DNA from: Tenrec ecaudatus
Lineage: Eukaryota > Chordata > Mammalia > Afrosoricida > Tenrecidae
Length of the DNA stretch: 64,000 bases
Assembly: GCF_050624435.1 (NCBI RefSeq)
Contig: NC_134546.1
Location: 12,051,001 to 12,115,000, forward strand
Reading direction: 5' to 3'
The notes beneath the pieces are model-generated. The model saw only the letters and a list, made by a program, of their open reading frames with translations, was not told where the DNA came from and did no database searches. Below, in pieces: positions 47,371-60,349 of this stretch. Position 1 is the first letter of the stretch, and every line of letters starts with the position of its first letter. Both the position numbers and the translations under genes were made by a program.

Positions 47371-47524
47371 GGGAAATAACGGAGGCTCGGAAGGCAAACT
47401 ATCTTGCCCATCTCCGCTGAGGGGACAGTGGTGCACTCACCCCAGGTCTCTATGACCCCAGGGCTCTCTATTTCCTAGTGTCACTCTACCACAGACACCG
47501 AAATTGAGGAGACTAAAAAAAAAG

Positions 47525-47635
47525 TCAATTCAAAACAATTGAGATGATTCCAACTTGTCGTGACCCCAGAGGGTGGGGTAGAATTGCTTCCTGTGAGTTG
47601 GCATCAACTCAATGGCTGTGGATTTGAGTGGAGTC
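47525..47635. mobile_element. Rearranged SINE fragment
   Basis: A reverse tail ('tgagatgattccaacttgtc') is followed directly by a forward tail ('gagttggcatcaactcaatg'). Possibly a head-to-head fusion of two copies. Confidence 0.5.
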
Positions 47636-47673
47636 TATGGTCTGTCTATGCTTAATGGCTATGCCTGTATATC

Positions 47674-47723
<50 letters not shown>
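47674..47723 (+). repeat. (ATCT)n microsatellite
   Basis: About 12 uninterrupted ATCT units. Confidence 0.97.
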
Positions 47724-47849
47724 TAGTGTAGAGTATGACTCCTTGTTAATGGAGTGGATTTCGTACCTCCAAAATATTAAATTCCTGGCCCTTGTACTTG
47801 TTGGAAAATAGGGACTCCATTATGTAAACTAGATGATACTTAGTAGAAA

Positions 47850-48038
47850 ACCAAGCTAAATCCAGTCTGAGTAAGTCGATTCCACCTCACAGTGATCCTA
47901 AATAGGGTCTCAGAGGTTGTCTATCTTTACAGGAGCGGACAACCTCCTCTTTCTCTCAAAGAGCAGCTGGTGCATTTGAACCAAAGGCCTTGAGCTTAAC
48001 AGCGCAATGCCTAACCCACACTGCTATCAAGGCTCCAA
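47850..48038 (-). mobile_element. AfroSINE-like element, antisense
   Basis: 'ctgagtaagtcgattccacc' to 'gagcagctggtgcatttgaa' and the head 'cactgctatcaaggctcc'. Confidence 0.85.
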
Positions 48039-48091
48039 ACCTAAAAGGGTGGGTTTTAAATCTAATTGCTTCTGAGTGACAAAAAGAGCAG

Positions 48092-48094
<3 letters not shown>

Positions 48095-48138
<44 letters not shown>
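48095..48138 (+). repeat. (AC)n microsatellite
   Basis: 22 uninterrupted AC units, the longest dinucleotide run in the window. Confidence 0.98.
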
Positions 48139-48140
<2 letters not shown>

Positions 48141-48325
48141 CGGTGGGGTGGGCAGGGGGACTGCTATTCTATGAGAATGGCGTATAAACTAAAGGAACCA
48201 ATGAATGCCAGGCCGGGGCTATCCACAAGGAAGGAGTCCACACAGCTGAGCCCCTGATTTTGGACTTTTAGCTTCTAGGACAATTATGAGGAAGATGAAT
48301 GGGAACTTTCTGTTCTTTACATAAG

Positions 48326-49398
48326 GAGCCCTGGTGGTATCAAGTGGGATATGCCTTGGCCTACTAACTCCAAGGTCAGTTGTTTGAAGTTCCCAGCTGC
48401 TCCCTGGGACAAAGATGAGTTTTTTATATCCCTCACCTTCCCGACACAACCACTGAAGACAAATGGGTGCATAAATAATGTGAAGAAAGCTGATGGTGCC
48501 CGGCTATCAAAAGATAGTGTCTGGGGTCTTAAAGGCTTAAAGGTAGACAAGTGACCATCTAGTTCAGAAGCAACAAAGTCCACATGGAAGAAGCACACCA
48601 GCCTGCGTGATCATGAGGTGTGGAAGGGATCAGGTATCAGGCATCAGAACAAAAAAAATCTTACCATAGTGAATGAAGTGGGGAGTGTGGGGTGGAGACC
48701 CAAAGCCCATTTGTAGGTCACTGGACATCCCCTTACAGAAGGATATCAGGGAAGAGACTTGCCAGTTAAGGTGAGGTGTAGCAAAGATGAAAAATACAAC
48801 TTTCCTCTAGTTCCTAAATGCTCGCCCCCCCCCCACCAAGCTGGCCCATTATCATAATCCCAATTCTACCTTGCAAGTCTGGCTAGACCAGAGGATGTAC
48901 TTTGGTACAGATAGGAACTGGAAACAGGGAATCCAGGGCGGATGATCCCATCAGAACCAGGAGTGTCAGGGGCAATACTGGGAGGGTAGAGGGTGAGTGG
49001 GTTGGAAAGAGGGAACCGATTACAAGGGTCTACATGTAACCTCCTCCCTGGGGGGGGACAGACAACAGAAAAGTAGGTGAAGGGAGACGTTGGACAGGGA
49101 AGGATATGACAAAATAATAATTTATAAATTATCAAGGGTTGATGAAGGAGGGGGGTCGTGGGGAGGGAGGGGAAAATGAGCAGATGCCAGGAGCTTAAGT
49201 GGAGAGCAAATGTTTTGAGAATGATGAGGGCAATGAATGTACAAATGTGCTTTACACAATTGATATATGTATGGATTGTGATAAGAGTTGTATGAGCCCC
49301 TAATAAAATGATTAAAAAAAAAGTTATGGTCTTGCCAACCCATGGAGGCATTTCTACCCTGTCCTATTAGGTCACTAGGAGTTGGCAGTGAGTTTTCT
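48326..49398 (+). mobile_element. AfroSINE-like element split by an L1
   Basis: The 5' half is at 48326-48425 ('aggagccctggtggtatcaa' to 'gggacaaagatgagtttttt'). The 3' half is at 49320-49398 ('cccatggaggcatttctacc', 'gagttggcagtgagttttct'). The L1 3' end between them arrived later. Confidence 0.85.
48429..49317 (+). mobile_element. 5'-truncated L1 3' end inside a SINE
   Basis: From 'cctcaccttcccgacacaac' through 'gaagcacaccagcctgcgtg', 'ggctagaccagaggatgtac' and 'gtatgagcccctaataaaat' to an A-run. About 890 bp. Confidence 0.92.
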
Positions 49399-49399
49399 T

Positions 49400-50435
49400 G
49401 AGTTGAGTCTTCAGTCTTCTCACTTGTCATATTTGTGTTACAGTGGCACTAGGAAACCAAGACCCTGTGTGACTGGTACTCCTGCCCTCTGCTGGATCTG
49501 TGACCCTGCGTAAGGTCGCTGTCTTCTGGGCCTCAGTTTTTCCTGGGCAAATAGAACTTTCATTGTGAGGCCCACAGGAGGATGAGCCTGGACAGTGTGC
49601 GTGTATCTTCATGGTGTTGCTGCTGCTGCATTTTTGCCGTGAGATGTTCCTGACTCGCTCAACCTGGGGAGGGTCCCTGAAAACGCCAGAGCCCCTGCCC
49701 TGAGCCCACCAGGGCAGACTGAGCATGCACACAGCCCCGCTTGGGGAGTGTAGCCCAGAGGGAATCAGAGTTCCTAATACTTTTAGAAAAGCAACATCTA
49801 CACACACAGGTACTGCTTTTTTAGACCCCAACACATGGATTGTTAACCTAGGCAGATCAAAACCTTAAATGACTGGGCATGATTGATGCAAACCATGAAG
49901 GTTGGAGAGAGGGAAACATTTTCAATCATGTCCATTCACAAAGCCAGAGCCATGCCTGCTGGGCTAAGGCATGTCCTACAAAAAGCAACAAGAGCATGAA
50001 CATACAATTGGATGGTGGTCTTCAGTCCAGATCTGGTGGGCGTTATGGTCTCCAGGATAGCTTATTCGACATGTGGGTTCCCATGGTATCTGAATGCTGT
50101 CGTCTCATGGTATAAGAGAACTTCTTTTCTTGTCCTCTGGAAAAGCCACTTCCTGGACCTCCACTCTGTGCCTTAGAATGATGGAAAGTTAAACAGCTGT
50201 TGATTCCTTTTTGTAGCTTCTCACCCTTTGCTTAAAGATAAATGGAAGGCCGCTGTCCCTCAGAAGAACAGTCAGGGGTAGATGTTTGTTGACTAATGAA
50301 GGAAGAAGAATCATTTTTAATTGGATAGGCTTAGGGACTTTTCTCTTGAGTCTGTGTTGCCTGGTTCTCAGGCTAGACATTCCTTTTGTAGCCAATCTCC
50401 TGAGGTGAGGGAAACGTGTACCAACTGGGTAGGAG
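49400..50435. other. No gene recognised
   Basis: The 135-codon antisense frame (49427-49834) shows no domain. No repeat was named. Confidence 0.35.
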
Positions 50436-50439
50436 CCAC

Positions 50440-50640
50440 ATTCTGGTAGGAGACTCCCGTGGTTCAAATTTCAGTGCTTCCATTTACTGTGATCTTGAGT
50501 AAACCATCTGATTCCCTCTGACTCTTCAGTATGTACAAGAAAGCTGTTGTGACGACCAAGTGAGAGAATCTACATACAGGCCTTGAAGAAGGCCCAGCGT
50601 CCATCACACAGAAATCCTGCACAGGACCTAGTCTTCCTAA
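50440..50640 (+). mobile_element. MIR SINE
   Basis: 'ttccatttactgtgatcttg', 'agtaaaccatctgattccct', 'tgttgtgacgaccaagtgag' and 'aggcccagcgtccatcacac' follow the MIR order (core, Pol III-like 5' part, then L2-like end). Old, shared by all mammals. Confidence 0.75.
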
Positions 50641-50936
50641 TCACTTGGAACACCCATCTGGGCTAGGTGCTTGCTTCTAAGAGAGGCCCACGTGGCTGAC
50701 TAATTCATGTCTCCAAGTTTGTCATCTCACAGAAAAGAATCCCCTCCATAGTGGTAGAGGATCAGCTGTTCCAGAAACTGTCCCTGTCCCCTGGAAGCGA
50801 TCACCTCATTAGAGAAGACAGCCACGACCCAAGCAACAACATCACTGTGTGTCACTCCAACGATGGCGTGTTGCAAGAAGGCAAAGGGGAGCAGGGTAGT
50901 GGACTGGGGTGGGGGGGGAGAGGGGTGAGACTAGAG

Positions 50937-51130
50937 AGGAGCCCTGGTGGTGTGCTGATTAAAGCACTCAGCCCCAAACCCAGCAGCTGCTCTGAGGAAG
51001 AATAGTGTGGTCGTCTGCTTTAGTCTGTAAAGATTTACAGCTTTGGAAACCCAAGGTGGTTCTACTTTGTTCTCCAGGGTCTCCACGAGTCAGGATCCAC
51101 TCGAGGGCAATGGATTTGGTTTGGTTTTTA
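50937..51130 (+). mobile_element. AfroSINE-like element, full length
   Basis: 'gaggagccctggtggtgtgc', 'agatttacagctttggaaac', 'agtcaggatccactcgaggg', tail 'tggatttggtttggttttta'. Confidence 0.92.
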
Positions 51131-51635
51131 ATGGGAAGGTCTAACATAGTTTGGAGGGTCAGGGAAAGCTTCTCTTTCCAAGGGTTGAGTAACTAAAGGG
51201 AATTTTAGACAACCTTGATGCTAGTGGATATGGTGACTGCTAATTGGAGCCATTTCTTTTTTTTTTTACACTTAACTATATTTTCATAGTGAAATTTTAA
51301 AAAAATAGGACAAATTCTATTGTGACACAGTTCTAGTCAGACTGCAAATTCTATTACAGCGGGCTTTAAGGAAACCATGACACAGAGTCGGTCCTAGATG
51401 AGCACTGTCAGGCCAGAGTAGGTAACAATGTCTTTGCCACCCATGCCCTTGGTAGTGAACAAAGGCTCTTGGCAGAAGTGCAGAGCAGCTCCTGGTCCCA
51501 GGCGGCACCTCACTCCCCGCTGAGCTTAGCAGTGGAATTGGGCAGAGAACTTGGGAGACACGGGCATGGTCAGAGGCTGGTCACTTGACGTGACACTTCT
51601 TGAAGAGAGACCATTGCAACCCAGAAGTCTATGAT
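51131..51635. other. No gene recognised
   Basis: A T-run lies near 51257. Otherwise no feature. Confidence 0.35.
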
Positions 51636-52486
51636 GCTCACCTTCCTGAGACGATCGCTGAAGACAAAATGGGTGCATTAGCAAATATGGCGAAGAAAGC
51701 TGATGGTGCCTGGCTATTACAAGATATAGCATCTGGGGTCTTAAAGCCTTGAAGTTAAACAAGCGGCCATTTATATGGAAGAAGAAGCATACCAACACCT
51801 GTGATCACATGGTATAGACTGGATCAAGTATCTGGAATCAGAAGGCCCAAAACAACCATTTCGATGCAAATGAGAGGGGTTGGAGTGGAGATCCAAAGCC
51901 CATCTGTAGACAATTGGACAGTCCCTCACAGAAGGGTCACAGGGAAGGTACGAGTGTGCCAAGGTGTAGGATAGCACCGATGAAACGCACATTTTCTAAT
52001 TCTTTAACATCCCCCCCACACTATCATGACCCCAGTTCTATCTTATAAATCTGGCTAGACCAGAGCATGTACATTGGTACAGATAAAAGCCCTCAATACA
52101 TGGAATCCAGGACAGATGCCTGCTCAGGACCAATAAGAGTAGCAATATGAGAATAGGGGGAAGTTTGGGGGAGAAGGGGAGAAAGGGAGAGCTGATTACA
52201 ATGATTGACATACAGTCCCCCCGTGATGAACAACAGAAATGTGGGTAAAGGGAGACAGCAGATGGTGTAAAATATGAACCTAAAAGTAGTTTATAACTTA
52301 ACAAAGGTTCGAGAGGGCAGTAGCATGAGGGAAGGAGGGAGGGGAAAAAGTAGCGGATATCAAGGGTTCAAGTAGAAACATGTTTTGGAAATGATAATGG
52401 TACAAATGTGTTTGATACAATTGATGCAAAGATTCATATAAGCTGTAAGAGCCCCCAATACAATGATTTGAATTAAAAAAAAAAAG
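51636..52486 (+). mobile_element. 5'-truncated L1 3' end, sense
   Basis: 'gctcaccttcctgagacgat' to 'gagcccccaatacaatgatt' and an A-run. More diverged than 48429-49317. No TSD was recognised. Confidence 0.92.
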
Positions 52487-53125
52487 TCATTGCTCAGACA
52501 GGTGTATGACTGAGGTGAATGAATGGATCTCCCCGGAGCTGTGCAGCCCCGTGAGGCTGTGGTTTCTGGGAGGAAAGCAGCAGGAGGTGACCCCACAGAA
52601 ACACAGCAACTGAGCCACAGGCCCCCCAGGGAGAGGAGGGATCAAACAAAGGACAATGGAGAAGACTGGCAACCCAGAAGCTTGGTTTTCTTGGAAATAT
52701 AAAGAGCATGGCGAATCCTATCAATGTTTAATAATGATGGAAGGTGGGAAAGGAGACACATGAATCCGAACAATTGTGAGGATGGCACAAGACCGGGCAG
52801 AGTTTCTTTTTGATTTACATCGGCCCATAAGAGTCGGAACCTCCGCCAAGGCATGTAGCAACAACCATCAGAAGACCAGAAAGAGATTTAGTAAATTAAA
52901 TAGAGATGGTGGGGGTGGGGCAGTTATAGAGTGGTACATAAACAAACCAGAGAACGAAATGTATGTATAGCTTTATCTGTACTTTAGGACTAAATTATGT
53001 ATCAATGTAAATGCCCTATATGAAATGAGAAATTTCGGAGGACACTACTAAATGCCTATTCTGGCAGAGAAAGACAGAAAACTTGAAAAAATAAATGAGC
53101 ACTAAGTAATTACATAGGAGTCTAA
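52487..53125. other. No gene recognised
   Basis: Nothing assigned; several overlapping antisense frames under 80 codons. Confidence 0.35.
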
Positions 53126-53128
53126 TAC

Positions 53129-53325
53129 TTAAGGTGCCCTGGTGGCATAATGGGAACACTGGGCAGATAACTGCATGGGAAGCAGTTCGATTCTCCAGTT
53201 GCGCCGGGAGAGATTGATGAGCTGTCTGCTCTTGTAAAGGTTTACAGCTTTGGAAATTGAACGGGGACACTCTGCCCTGTCTTCTAGGGTCACTGAGAGT
53301 CAACTTGATGGCATTGGGAATCACA
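53129..53325 (+). mobile_element. AfroSINE-like element, full length
   Basis: 'aaggtgccctggtggcataa', 'gaagcagttcgattctccag', 'gtttacagctttggaaattg', 'gagagtcaacttgatggcat'. Confidence 0.9.
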
Positions 53326-53384
53326 TTTCCTCTAAGACAAAACTCCCAGCCCAGAGAGTTTTACACTTAGATTCTAGCAACCTT

Positions 53385-54345
53385 TCAAAAAAAAATTAGA
53401 AAAGTACCTCGTTTTTTGAGCTGGATATAAACTTTATTTTAAAATTGGATAAGGCCAATACAAGAAAAATTTATTGACCTCTTATGGTTCTACATATGAA
53501 AATCTTAAAATACTAAAGTTACTTAAAAAGTAATTGCCAGTTCTTAAAATATATATGTAAACATTGTTATCAGGCTGAAGAGAGTGGGTCAATGTAGTAA
53601 TATAATTTACCACATTAATGGATTAAAGGAGAAAAAATACAGTTTTTAACATGTGAAGAAAAGCATTGAATAAAGTTTCAATGCCTATTTTGGTGTGGTT
53701 ATGCATTGGGCTGTGAACAGAAAGGTCAGCAGTTCGAAACCACCAGCAGCTCCTTGGGAGAAAGATGAGGCTTTAGTTTCCGAAACCTATAGGGGAAGTT
53801 CAAGGCTGTTCTATAGGATCAATGAGTTGGAATCAACTCGATGGCAGTGAGATAGGTAGATGCAGCACAAACTATTTGGTGGAGGAAGTTACATTCCATT
53901 GAAGATCAGGAACAAGATAAAGATGACACTCTCACTGACTACCACAGGCATAATGCTGGCATCCTAGGCCAACCATACACATTTGACCAAGCAGTAAGAG
54001 GAGTGGGGCAGAGGAGAAGGGAGGAAAATCTCACTATTTGCAGATACAATTTATAGACTTAGCAAAAGGACAGATTCAATTTCTAGAGAGTTAAGCAAAG
54101 TCTCCAAATATGAGACCAGCTTATGAACAGCAATAGTGCTTCTCAACACCTGCAAAACCAGATGAGAAAATAAAACAAGAGAAGAATATTCATGGTAGCA
54201 AAAAACCCTATAAAGTATTTAGGAATGAATGAAAAATAGATAAGACCTTCATAGCAGATGTATTAAGATTCTTAAAAGCTGTTGAAGGAAACCTGAGTAC
54301 GTGGTTGAAGTAATTTCTCTGACTTGAATGGGCTGAGTATGAAAA
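53385..54345 (+). mobile_element. Old L1 ORF2 fragment (reverse transcriptase part)
   Basis: 'ttaccacattaatggattaa' then 'aggagaaaaaatacag', 'gaaaagcattgaataaagtt', then after a SINE 'ccattgaagatcaggaacaa' and 'atctcactatttgcagatac' follow the DAEKAFD-to-FAD order of L1 reverse transcriptase. Strongly decayed. Confidence 0.7.
53692..53855 (+). mobile_element. AfroSINE-like element inside old L1
   Basis: 'ggttatgcattgggctgtga', 'gtcagcagttcgaaaccacc', 'gagttggaatcaactcgatg'. It splits the L1 reverse transcriptase region. Confidence 0.9.
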
Positions 54346-54811
54346 CATATTAATCCTATGGCAGTTATGTAATGTCCTGTCAACTAGTGAAGGGGTGGAG
54401 TCCAGCCTGTCAATCGGGTCACAGCTTGATGACCTCCTTTGGAAGCACTTCGGAGGTAAATAGCTCACCGGAGGTCAGACCCACAGACACTCCCTGCTTT
54501 GTCTTCCTGCTGACAAGGCACATGGAGCTAAGCTGATAGAGCCAGAGCCCTGGAGGGGAGGAGCCACGTGGAGACCCATGCCAGCGCTGAGATGCTTCCA
54601 CCACCACTGGCTCCACAAGACTTTTTACCCACTGGCCTGTGACCTTCCTGCATTTAGCATCATTGCATGGCTGCATGAGTCTAAAGAGGAATTTATGGAC
54701 TAGTATTGACATATGGGGTAAATTGGACTAATGGACTTGATCTGAACTGGGCTGGCTTGTTTTCTTTTTTTTTTTTTTCTCAGACAACTTTTATTACTCC
54801 AGGAAAGGGAG

Positions 54812-54995
54812 GAGAAGGAGCCTGGGGACACTGCAGGTTATACACTCAGGTGCTGACCCGAAAACTCAGCGGTTCGAACCCACCAGCTCCCCAAAGGGAG
54901 AAAGATGAGGCAGTCGGTTTCCGTAAAAACTGACAGCCTCCGAAACCCAGCGGGGGTCACTTTGAATGGGAAGTGTCTTGACAGCAGTGGTTGGT
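54812..54995 (+). mobile_element. AfroSINE-like element in GSTP1 retrocopy 3' UTR
   Basis: 'gagcctggggacactgcagg', 'agcggttcgaacccaccagc', 'agaaagatgaggcagtcggt', 'cttgacagcagtggttggta'. It is antisense to the retrocopy and lies between its polyadenylation signal and stop codon. Confidence 0.9.
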
Positions 54996-55053
54996 AGTGG
55001 GTCAGGAAAAGTAGGCAGGCGGCCCCCACACCCACCCAAGGCTTCCACGGCCC

Positions 55054-56045
<992 letters not shown>

Positions 56046-56049
56046 CACT

Positions 56050-56560
56050 AATGAAATTGGAGCCTGCTGCAGGTTGTGTTTCCAAAGATGATGGCAACCT
56101 CATCTCCTCTCCCACGCCTGCTTCTGACAGTGTGACTTTGACATTCCTCCCCCTGAAAGGTGGGGGTGTATCTCCCTCCACTGGATCTGGCTGGTTGTGA
56201 CGGGAAGCTGGAGGTAATACTGAGAGATTTCTGAAGCTAGGTCACGTCAGGTGATCCAGGCTGGGCTGTTTTTAGACCACACGTATTAAAATGTGAAAAA
56301 GTACAAAATGCCTGTGAAGAGGCCGAAGGGGGAAGGAATTGAGGGACCAGATAACAACCAGCCCAGATGTGTGAGCCCTCTTGCTTGTGGACACTTCAGC
56401 CCCCCCACCAAGCCATGCTAGTGGATGATGCTTCATGGCCCCAAGATGAACCATCTCTACGGATCCCTGGCCATATGACAGAGTTGTGAGCAAAATAAGT
56501 GAGTAGTTGTTCCAAGCTACTGAATTTGGGAGCAGTTTGTATACAGCTATTAGCTATACT
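56050..56560 (+). mobile_element. Old LTR-like repeat
   Basis: 'gtttccaaagatgatggcaa', 'tttgacattcctccccctga', 'aggtgggggtgtatctccct', 'ctggctggttgtgacgggaa', and the end 'caagctactgaatttgggag' resemble a common old placental ERVL-type LTR. I do not give the exact family name. Confidence 0.55.
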
Positions 56561-56589
56561 GTGTTTTGTTCAACACATCTCCATCTTAA

Positions 56590-57240
56590 CACCATGTACG
56601 CACATTGACTGGGAATGGTCAAGGTAAAATGATACAGGTCAGAGAACATTATAAGGAAGATGATATCTTAGTAACACAGGTAGGCGGCCATATTAAGTAA
56701 AATCTAGATATATGAATCCTAACTAAAAAAATGATGGGTTTGATCAAATACAAAACCAAACAAATATTCCCAATGGGGAATTGACACAGTGAAGAGACTG
56801 ATATGATATCAACTTGGGTGAAGATGCTTATAAGACGTCTAACTATAGCAATAAGGGTCTGGTATTTGGATTTGACTAATCAATACCAAAAGACAGTGGC
56901 CTCTCTGGTAGACAAAAGGATAGGAATTGGCATTCCACAGGGAAAACTGTAAGACTAGAAAGCACATGAAGAAATATTCAAACTCAGCAGTGATCAGAGA
57001 CATCAAAATGGACTGGCTCAGCACGGTGGGTAGACCTTAAAAACATTGTGCTGGGTACCAAGATGAAGATGCAGGGTGGGATCTATAGCTGGATAACACA
57101 TCATTTCTGTACATTAAAATATATGCACACCAGACACTACTCAAAGAACATAGCACTTTGCAATGGTTGTCGTTGCTGGGAGGAAAACTGGGCTCATAAA
57201 GGTGGGAGGAGTGATGTGTGAAGGAAGGGCAATAACGTTT
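56590..57240 (+). mobile_element. Probable old L1 ORF2 3' fragment
   Basis: 'tgaagaaatattcaaactca' followed by 'gcagtgatcagagacatcaa' parallels the L1 stretch near 9690-9740. The remainder is A-rich and broken. Confidence 0.45.
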
Positions 57241-57241
57241 C

Positions 57242-57750
57242 ATGAATGTGGTAGTTACATGATTTCATGTCAACTTGATAAATAGATTACAGGGTGGAGT
57301 CTAGCCTGTCAATCAGGTCACAGCCTGATTGATGCCTCCTCGTGGGTGTGGCCTTCTCACGAGTATTCTGGGAACTTTGTCTCTCTTGATTCTGCCATTA
57401 GAAGAGGCGGGTCATCCACTCTCCGCTTCACATTCCTCTTGAAAAGCCACATGGAGCCACGCAGACGGCAGCCAGAGCCCTGGAGATGCTTCCACTGACT
57501 CTGGAGCCACAAGACTTTCCACCCACTGGCCTGGGATCTTCTTGTATTCAGCATCATTGCATAAGTTGTATGAGCCTGAAGAGGAATGTATAGACTTACA
57601 TCAGACATAAGGCATAATATCGGACTTATGGACTTGATCTGGACAGGGCTGGGATATTTTCTTAATAGACAATTACTCTTTGATATAAAGCTTTCTCTTA
57701 TGAGTGTCAATGAATTTCTCTCTCTAGTCAATCTGGACTAGCACAATAAA
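57242..57750 (+). mobile_element. Solo LTR with near-perfect 5-bp TSD
   Basis: LTR 57247-57745 (499 bp), TGTGGTAGTTAC to GACTAGCACA. Flanks ATGAA and ATAAA differ at one base. Same family as 39834-40330. Confidence 0.9.
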
Positions 57751-57811
57751 TGAGTCCTGAAACACACTAACCCCTCGCCATTAAATATTTCCACTAATTT
57801 TATGTTTGCTA

Positions 57812-57938
57812 TGGGAGTGTTGGGAGAAAGACTTGGCTGTCCACTCCCATAAAGAGTTACAATGTCAGAACCCCACAGGGGCAGTTTTACTCTGTTCCAT
57901 AGGGCCACTAAGAGTCAGTCAACTCAATGACAGCGTTC
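57812..57938 (+). mobile_element. AfroSINE-like element, 5' truncated
   Basis: 'ttgggagaaagacttggctg', 'aaagagttacaatgtcagaa', 'ggggcagttttactctgttc', 'gagtcagtcaactcaatgac'. Confidence 0.85.
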
Positions 57939-57939
57939 C

Positions 57940-58090
57940 CAAAGGCTGGAAGCTTGAGTCCATCGCATGGTGCTTTGGAAGAAAGACCTGGTTAGCTACT
58001 GAGAAAAAAAAAATCAGCCACTGAAAACGATGGGCACAGTTCTCTGACACACTCAGTTGGACTGAAACTGGTTTTATGGGAGCTGTTTAG
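57940..58090 (+). mobile_element. SINE, second subfamily
   Basis: 'ggtgctttggaagaaagacc', 'aaaaaatcagccactgaaaa', 'ttggactgaaactggtttta'. It directly abuts the previous SINE. Confidence 0.75.
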
Positions 58091-58780
58091 TCATGTTACT
58101 GCCCTTACTTTATAGGTTTGAAAATGCTCTCAGCCAATGGCAAGTCTCAGAACTTAGGGTTGTTGGCAGTCTCCTTGGCATGGCGGCTCCTCTTGCCCTG
58201 GACTGCTTGCTGAAGTGGAGGCCGGAGAAGCAAGGTGCACTTATTGTCTTCACGACAATTCTTCTAGATGGGGAGAACCATTTGGATCACCACCCCAGAC
58301 AGTACGGAATTAGGTGTCAAACTGGGTGGTGCAAGCCTACAAATCAGCAGAGCAGGAGGTCCTTCCAGGACAGCAGGATGGCTGCTCACGTGAAAAACAG
58401 ACAGACGTTTGGTTGAGTTCAGAAGAACCACTAGAGCAGGGTTTCCTGGATCCCTCTGCTGACTGCCCATGGCTGGGAGGTGGCTGGGAGTCCCATCTGA
58501 GCAGCTGCGAGGCTCACAGAGGGTCTGGAGCTGCCCCGGGAGCTGTTTCGGGAGGCAGTGGGCAGTGGGTGGTGGAGAAGGACCCCAGGGCTCTGGGCTC
58601 GCCATCTCACCATCGACCAGTTTGGGTTTGCACACAGGGCTTTAGAGTATGGTCTTGCCTGAGGACAAGCTTCTTCATTCAACATCTCAGAAACCAGAAG
58701 CCCCACAGATTAAAGGTCCAGTGCTTTAGCAGTGTGCTAGACCGGCCTCTGTGACCTGCCACCTCCTCACAGCTTGGGCT
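58091..58780. other. No gene recognised
   Basis: Two overlapping frames (58264-58635 minus, 58314-58754 plus) have no family match. Confidence 0.35.
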
Positions 58781-58783
58781 TCT

Positions 58784-58975
58784 TGCTCTTCCAACAAACC
58801 AATGTTCATGGAGTTGAATCTGACTCAGGGAGACCCCATGTCTGCCGGCACAGAACTGAGAGAAAGGGCTTTCAGTGGCTACTTTTCCCCAGACGTAGAC
58901 TGCCAGGCCTTTCTTCCGCCACACCTGAGTAAACTTGAGTGGACTCTGAACTCTGAGTGAACCTCTAACCCTTTG
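58784..58975 (-). mobile_element. SINE, second subfamily, antisense
   Basis: 'ttcatggagttgaatctgac', 'agggagaccccatgtctgcc', 'actgccaggcctttcttccg', 'ccacacctgagtaaacttga'. Confidence 0.8.
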
Positions 58976-59237
58976 CAACACTCGCAGACTTGTCTGCTTT
59001 CCCAGAAACTGCAGTTTTCCATGTTCTCTTAGGCTTCTGCCACACCATACCTAGGCTACGACACTCAGAGTATTTATTCTATGGCTTTTAGCAAACACAA
59101 CAAAACAAAACAAAAAACTAGAAAATAAAAGACCAAAACACAAACCCAAAGTGCTGGCTCCTAGGTCCTCAGCAGACGCTGTTATGAAAAAGTCATAGGA
59201 TTTGTAGGTTGTGAGGGTCCAGTTCATATCAGCTCAC

Positions 59238-59440
59238 ATTGGGTAGTATAAATGGTTAATGTGCTTGATTACTAACTCAGAGGCTGCAGGTTTGAGATCA
59301 TCCAGGGGTGCCTTGCAAGAACAACCTGGCGATCTACTTCTGAAAAAAGATCAGCCGATGAAATCCCAAAAGGAACACATTTCCATCGAGACACACACGG
59401 GTCACTGTGAGTTGTCATCAACTCAACAGCAACCGTCTTG
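59238..59440 (+). mobile_element. SINE, second subfamily, full length
   Basis: 'gattactaactcagaggctg', 'ggtgccttgcaagaacaacc', 'aagatcagccgatgaaatcc', 'tgagttgtcatcaactcaac'. Confidence 0.85.
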
Positions 59441-59450
59441 GTAACCCTTA

Positions 59451-60013
59451 AGAGGTGTGGTCATTACTAATCTGGTGTCCATTTGAGAGGATTCTGAGGG
59501 AAGGGGTGGAGTTTGGCCTGTCAATCAAGATATAACCAATGAGGCCTCTGTGTGGGCATGGCCTTCTGAGAATTCAGGGAACTCCCGGATTTCCTCTTTG
59601 GAGGTGGGAGACATTCTCCATCTCTGCTTACTTTCTTGGAGATGCTCTGCTGACAAGACACATGGTGCTAGGCCCTGGGGGCTCGAGAAGCCACATGAAC
59701 CTACCCTGGAGCAGCAGAAGCCATGTAGAGACCCCTGCCAACGCTGAGATGCTTACAATGCCACTGGATCCAGAAGACTTACAACCCACTGGCCTGTGAT
59801 CTTTCTGCATTTGGTGTCATTGCATGTGTGTAGTGAGTCTGAAGAGGACTTTATAGATTGGTATCAGACATATGAGCTAACATTGGATGTATGGACTTGA
59901 TCTGGACTGGGCTGTTTTCTCAATATTCAACTGTCCTTGTAGATAAACCTCTTTCTTATACACATATGAGACTCTGGATTTGTTTCTCTAGTCTACCTGG
60001 ACTAACACAGAGG
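59451..60013 (+). mobile_element. Solo LTR with AGAGG duplication
   Basis: LTR from 59456 (TGTGGTCATTAC) to 60009 (GGACTAACACA), about 553 bp. AGAGG lies before it (59451-59455) and at 60009-60013, overlapping the terminal A, so one A was probably lost. Confidence 0.87.
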
Positions 60014-60014
60014 T

Positions 60015-60345
60015 CACAGATTCTGGTATTATGTTCCAGACAAGGCACATTTGACACGTGACCAGCGTTCATCGATGTTATTCTCCACCAGACCTCCTGA
60101 GGTCTGTCCTACCAATGGCCACATTGTGTAGATGCACAGAACGTTGGACATTGGACGTGGCTGAAGTCCCACAGCGGAGTGGTTCTGAGCGAACAGTGGA
60201 CTCTAGTGTGGCCCCTCCAGCCTCCCCCAGCTGTCCTCCTCCACAGCTCAACCCAACTCCCCATGCACAGTGTTAGCTCTGTGCCCACCTGGTTCAGCAT
60301 GGAGGTATGGTAAGGGTTCGTTGGGCACTGCTGCCCTGTGCTATG
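60015..60345. other. No gene recognised
   Basis: Nothing assigned. Confidence 0.35.
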
Positions 60346-60349
60346 TAGG

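Noticed and set aside
47674-48138. CRISPR-like spaced repeats
   Set aside because: They are simple ATCT and AC microsatellites in a mammalian sequence, without spacers.
49427-49834. 135-codon antisense frame
   Set aside because: No recognisable domain and no gene context.
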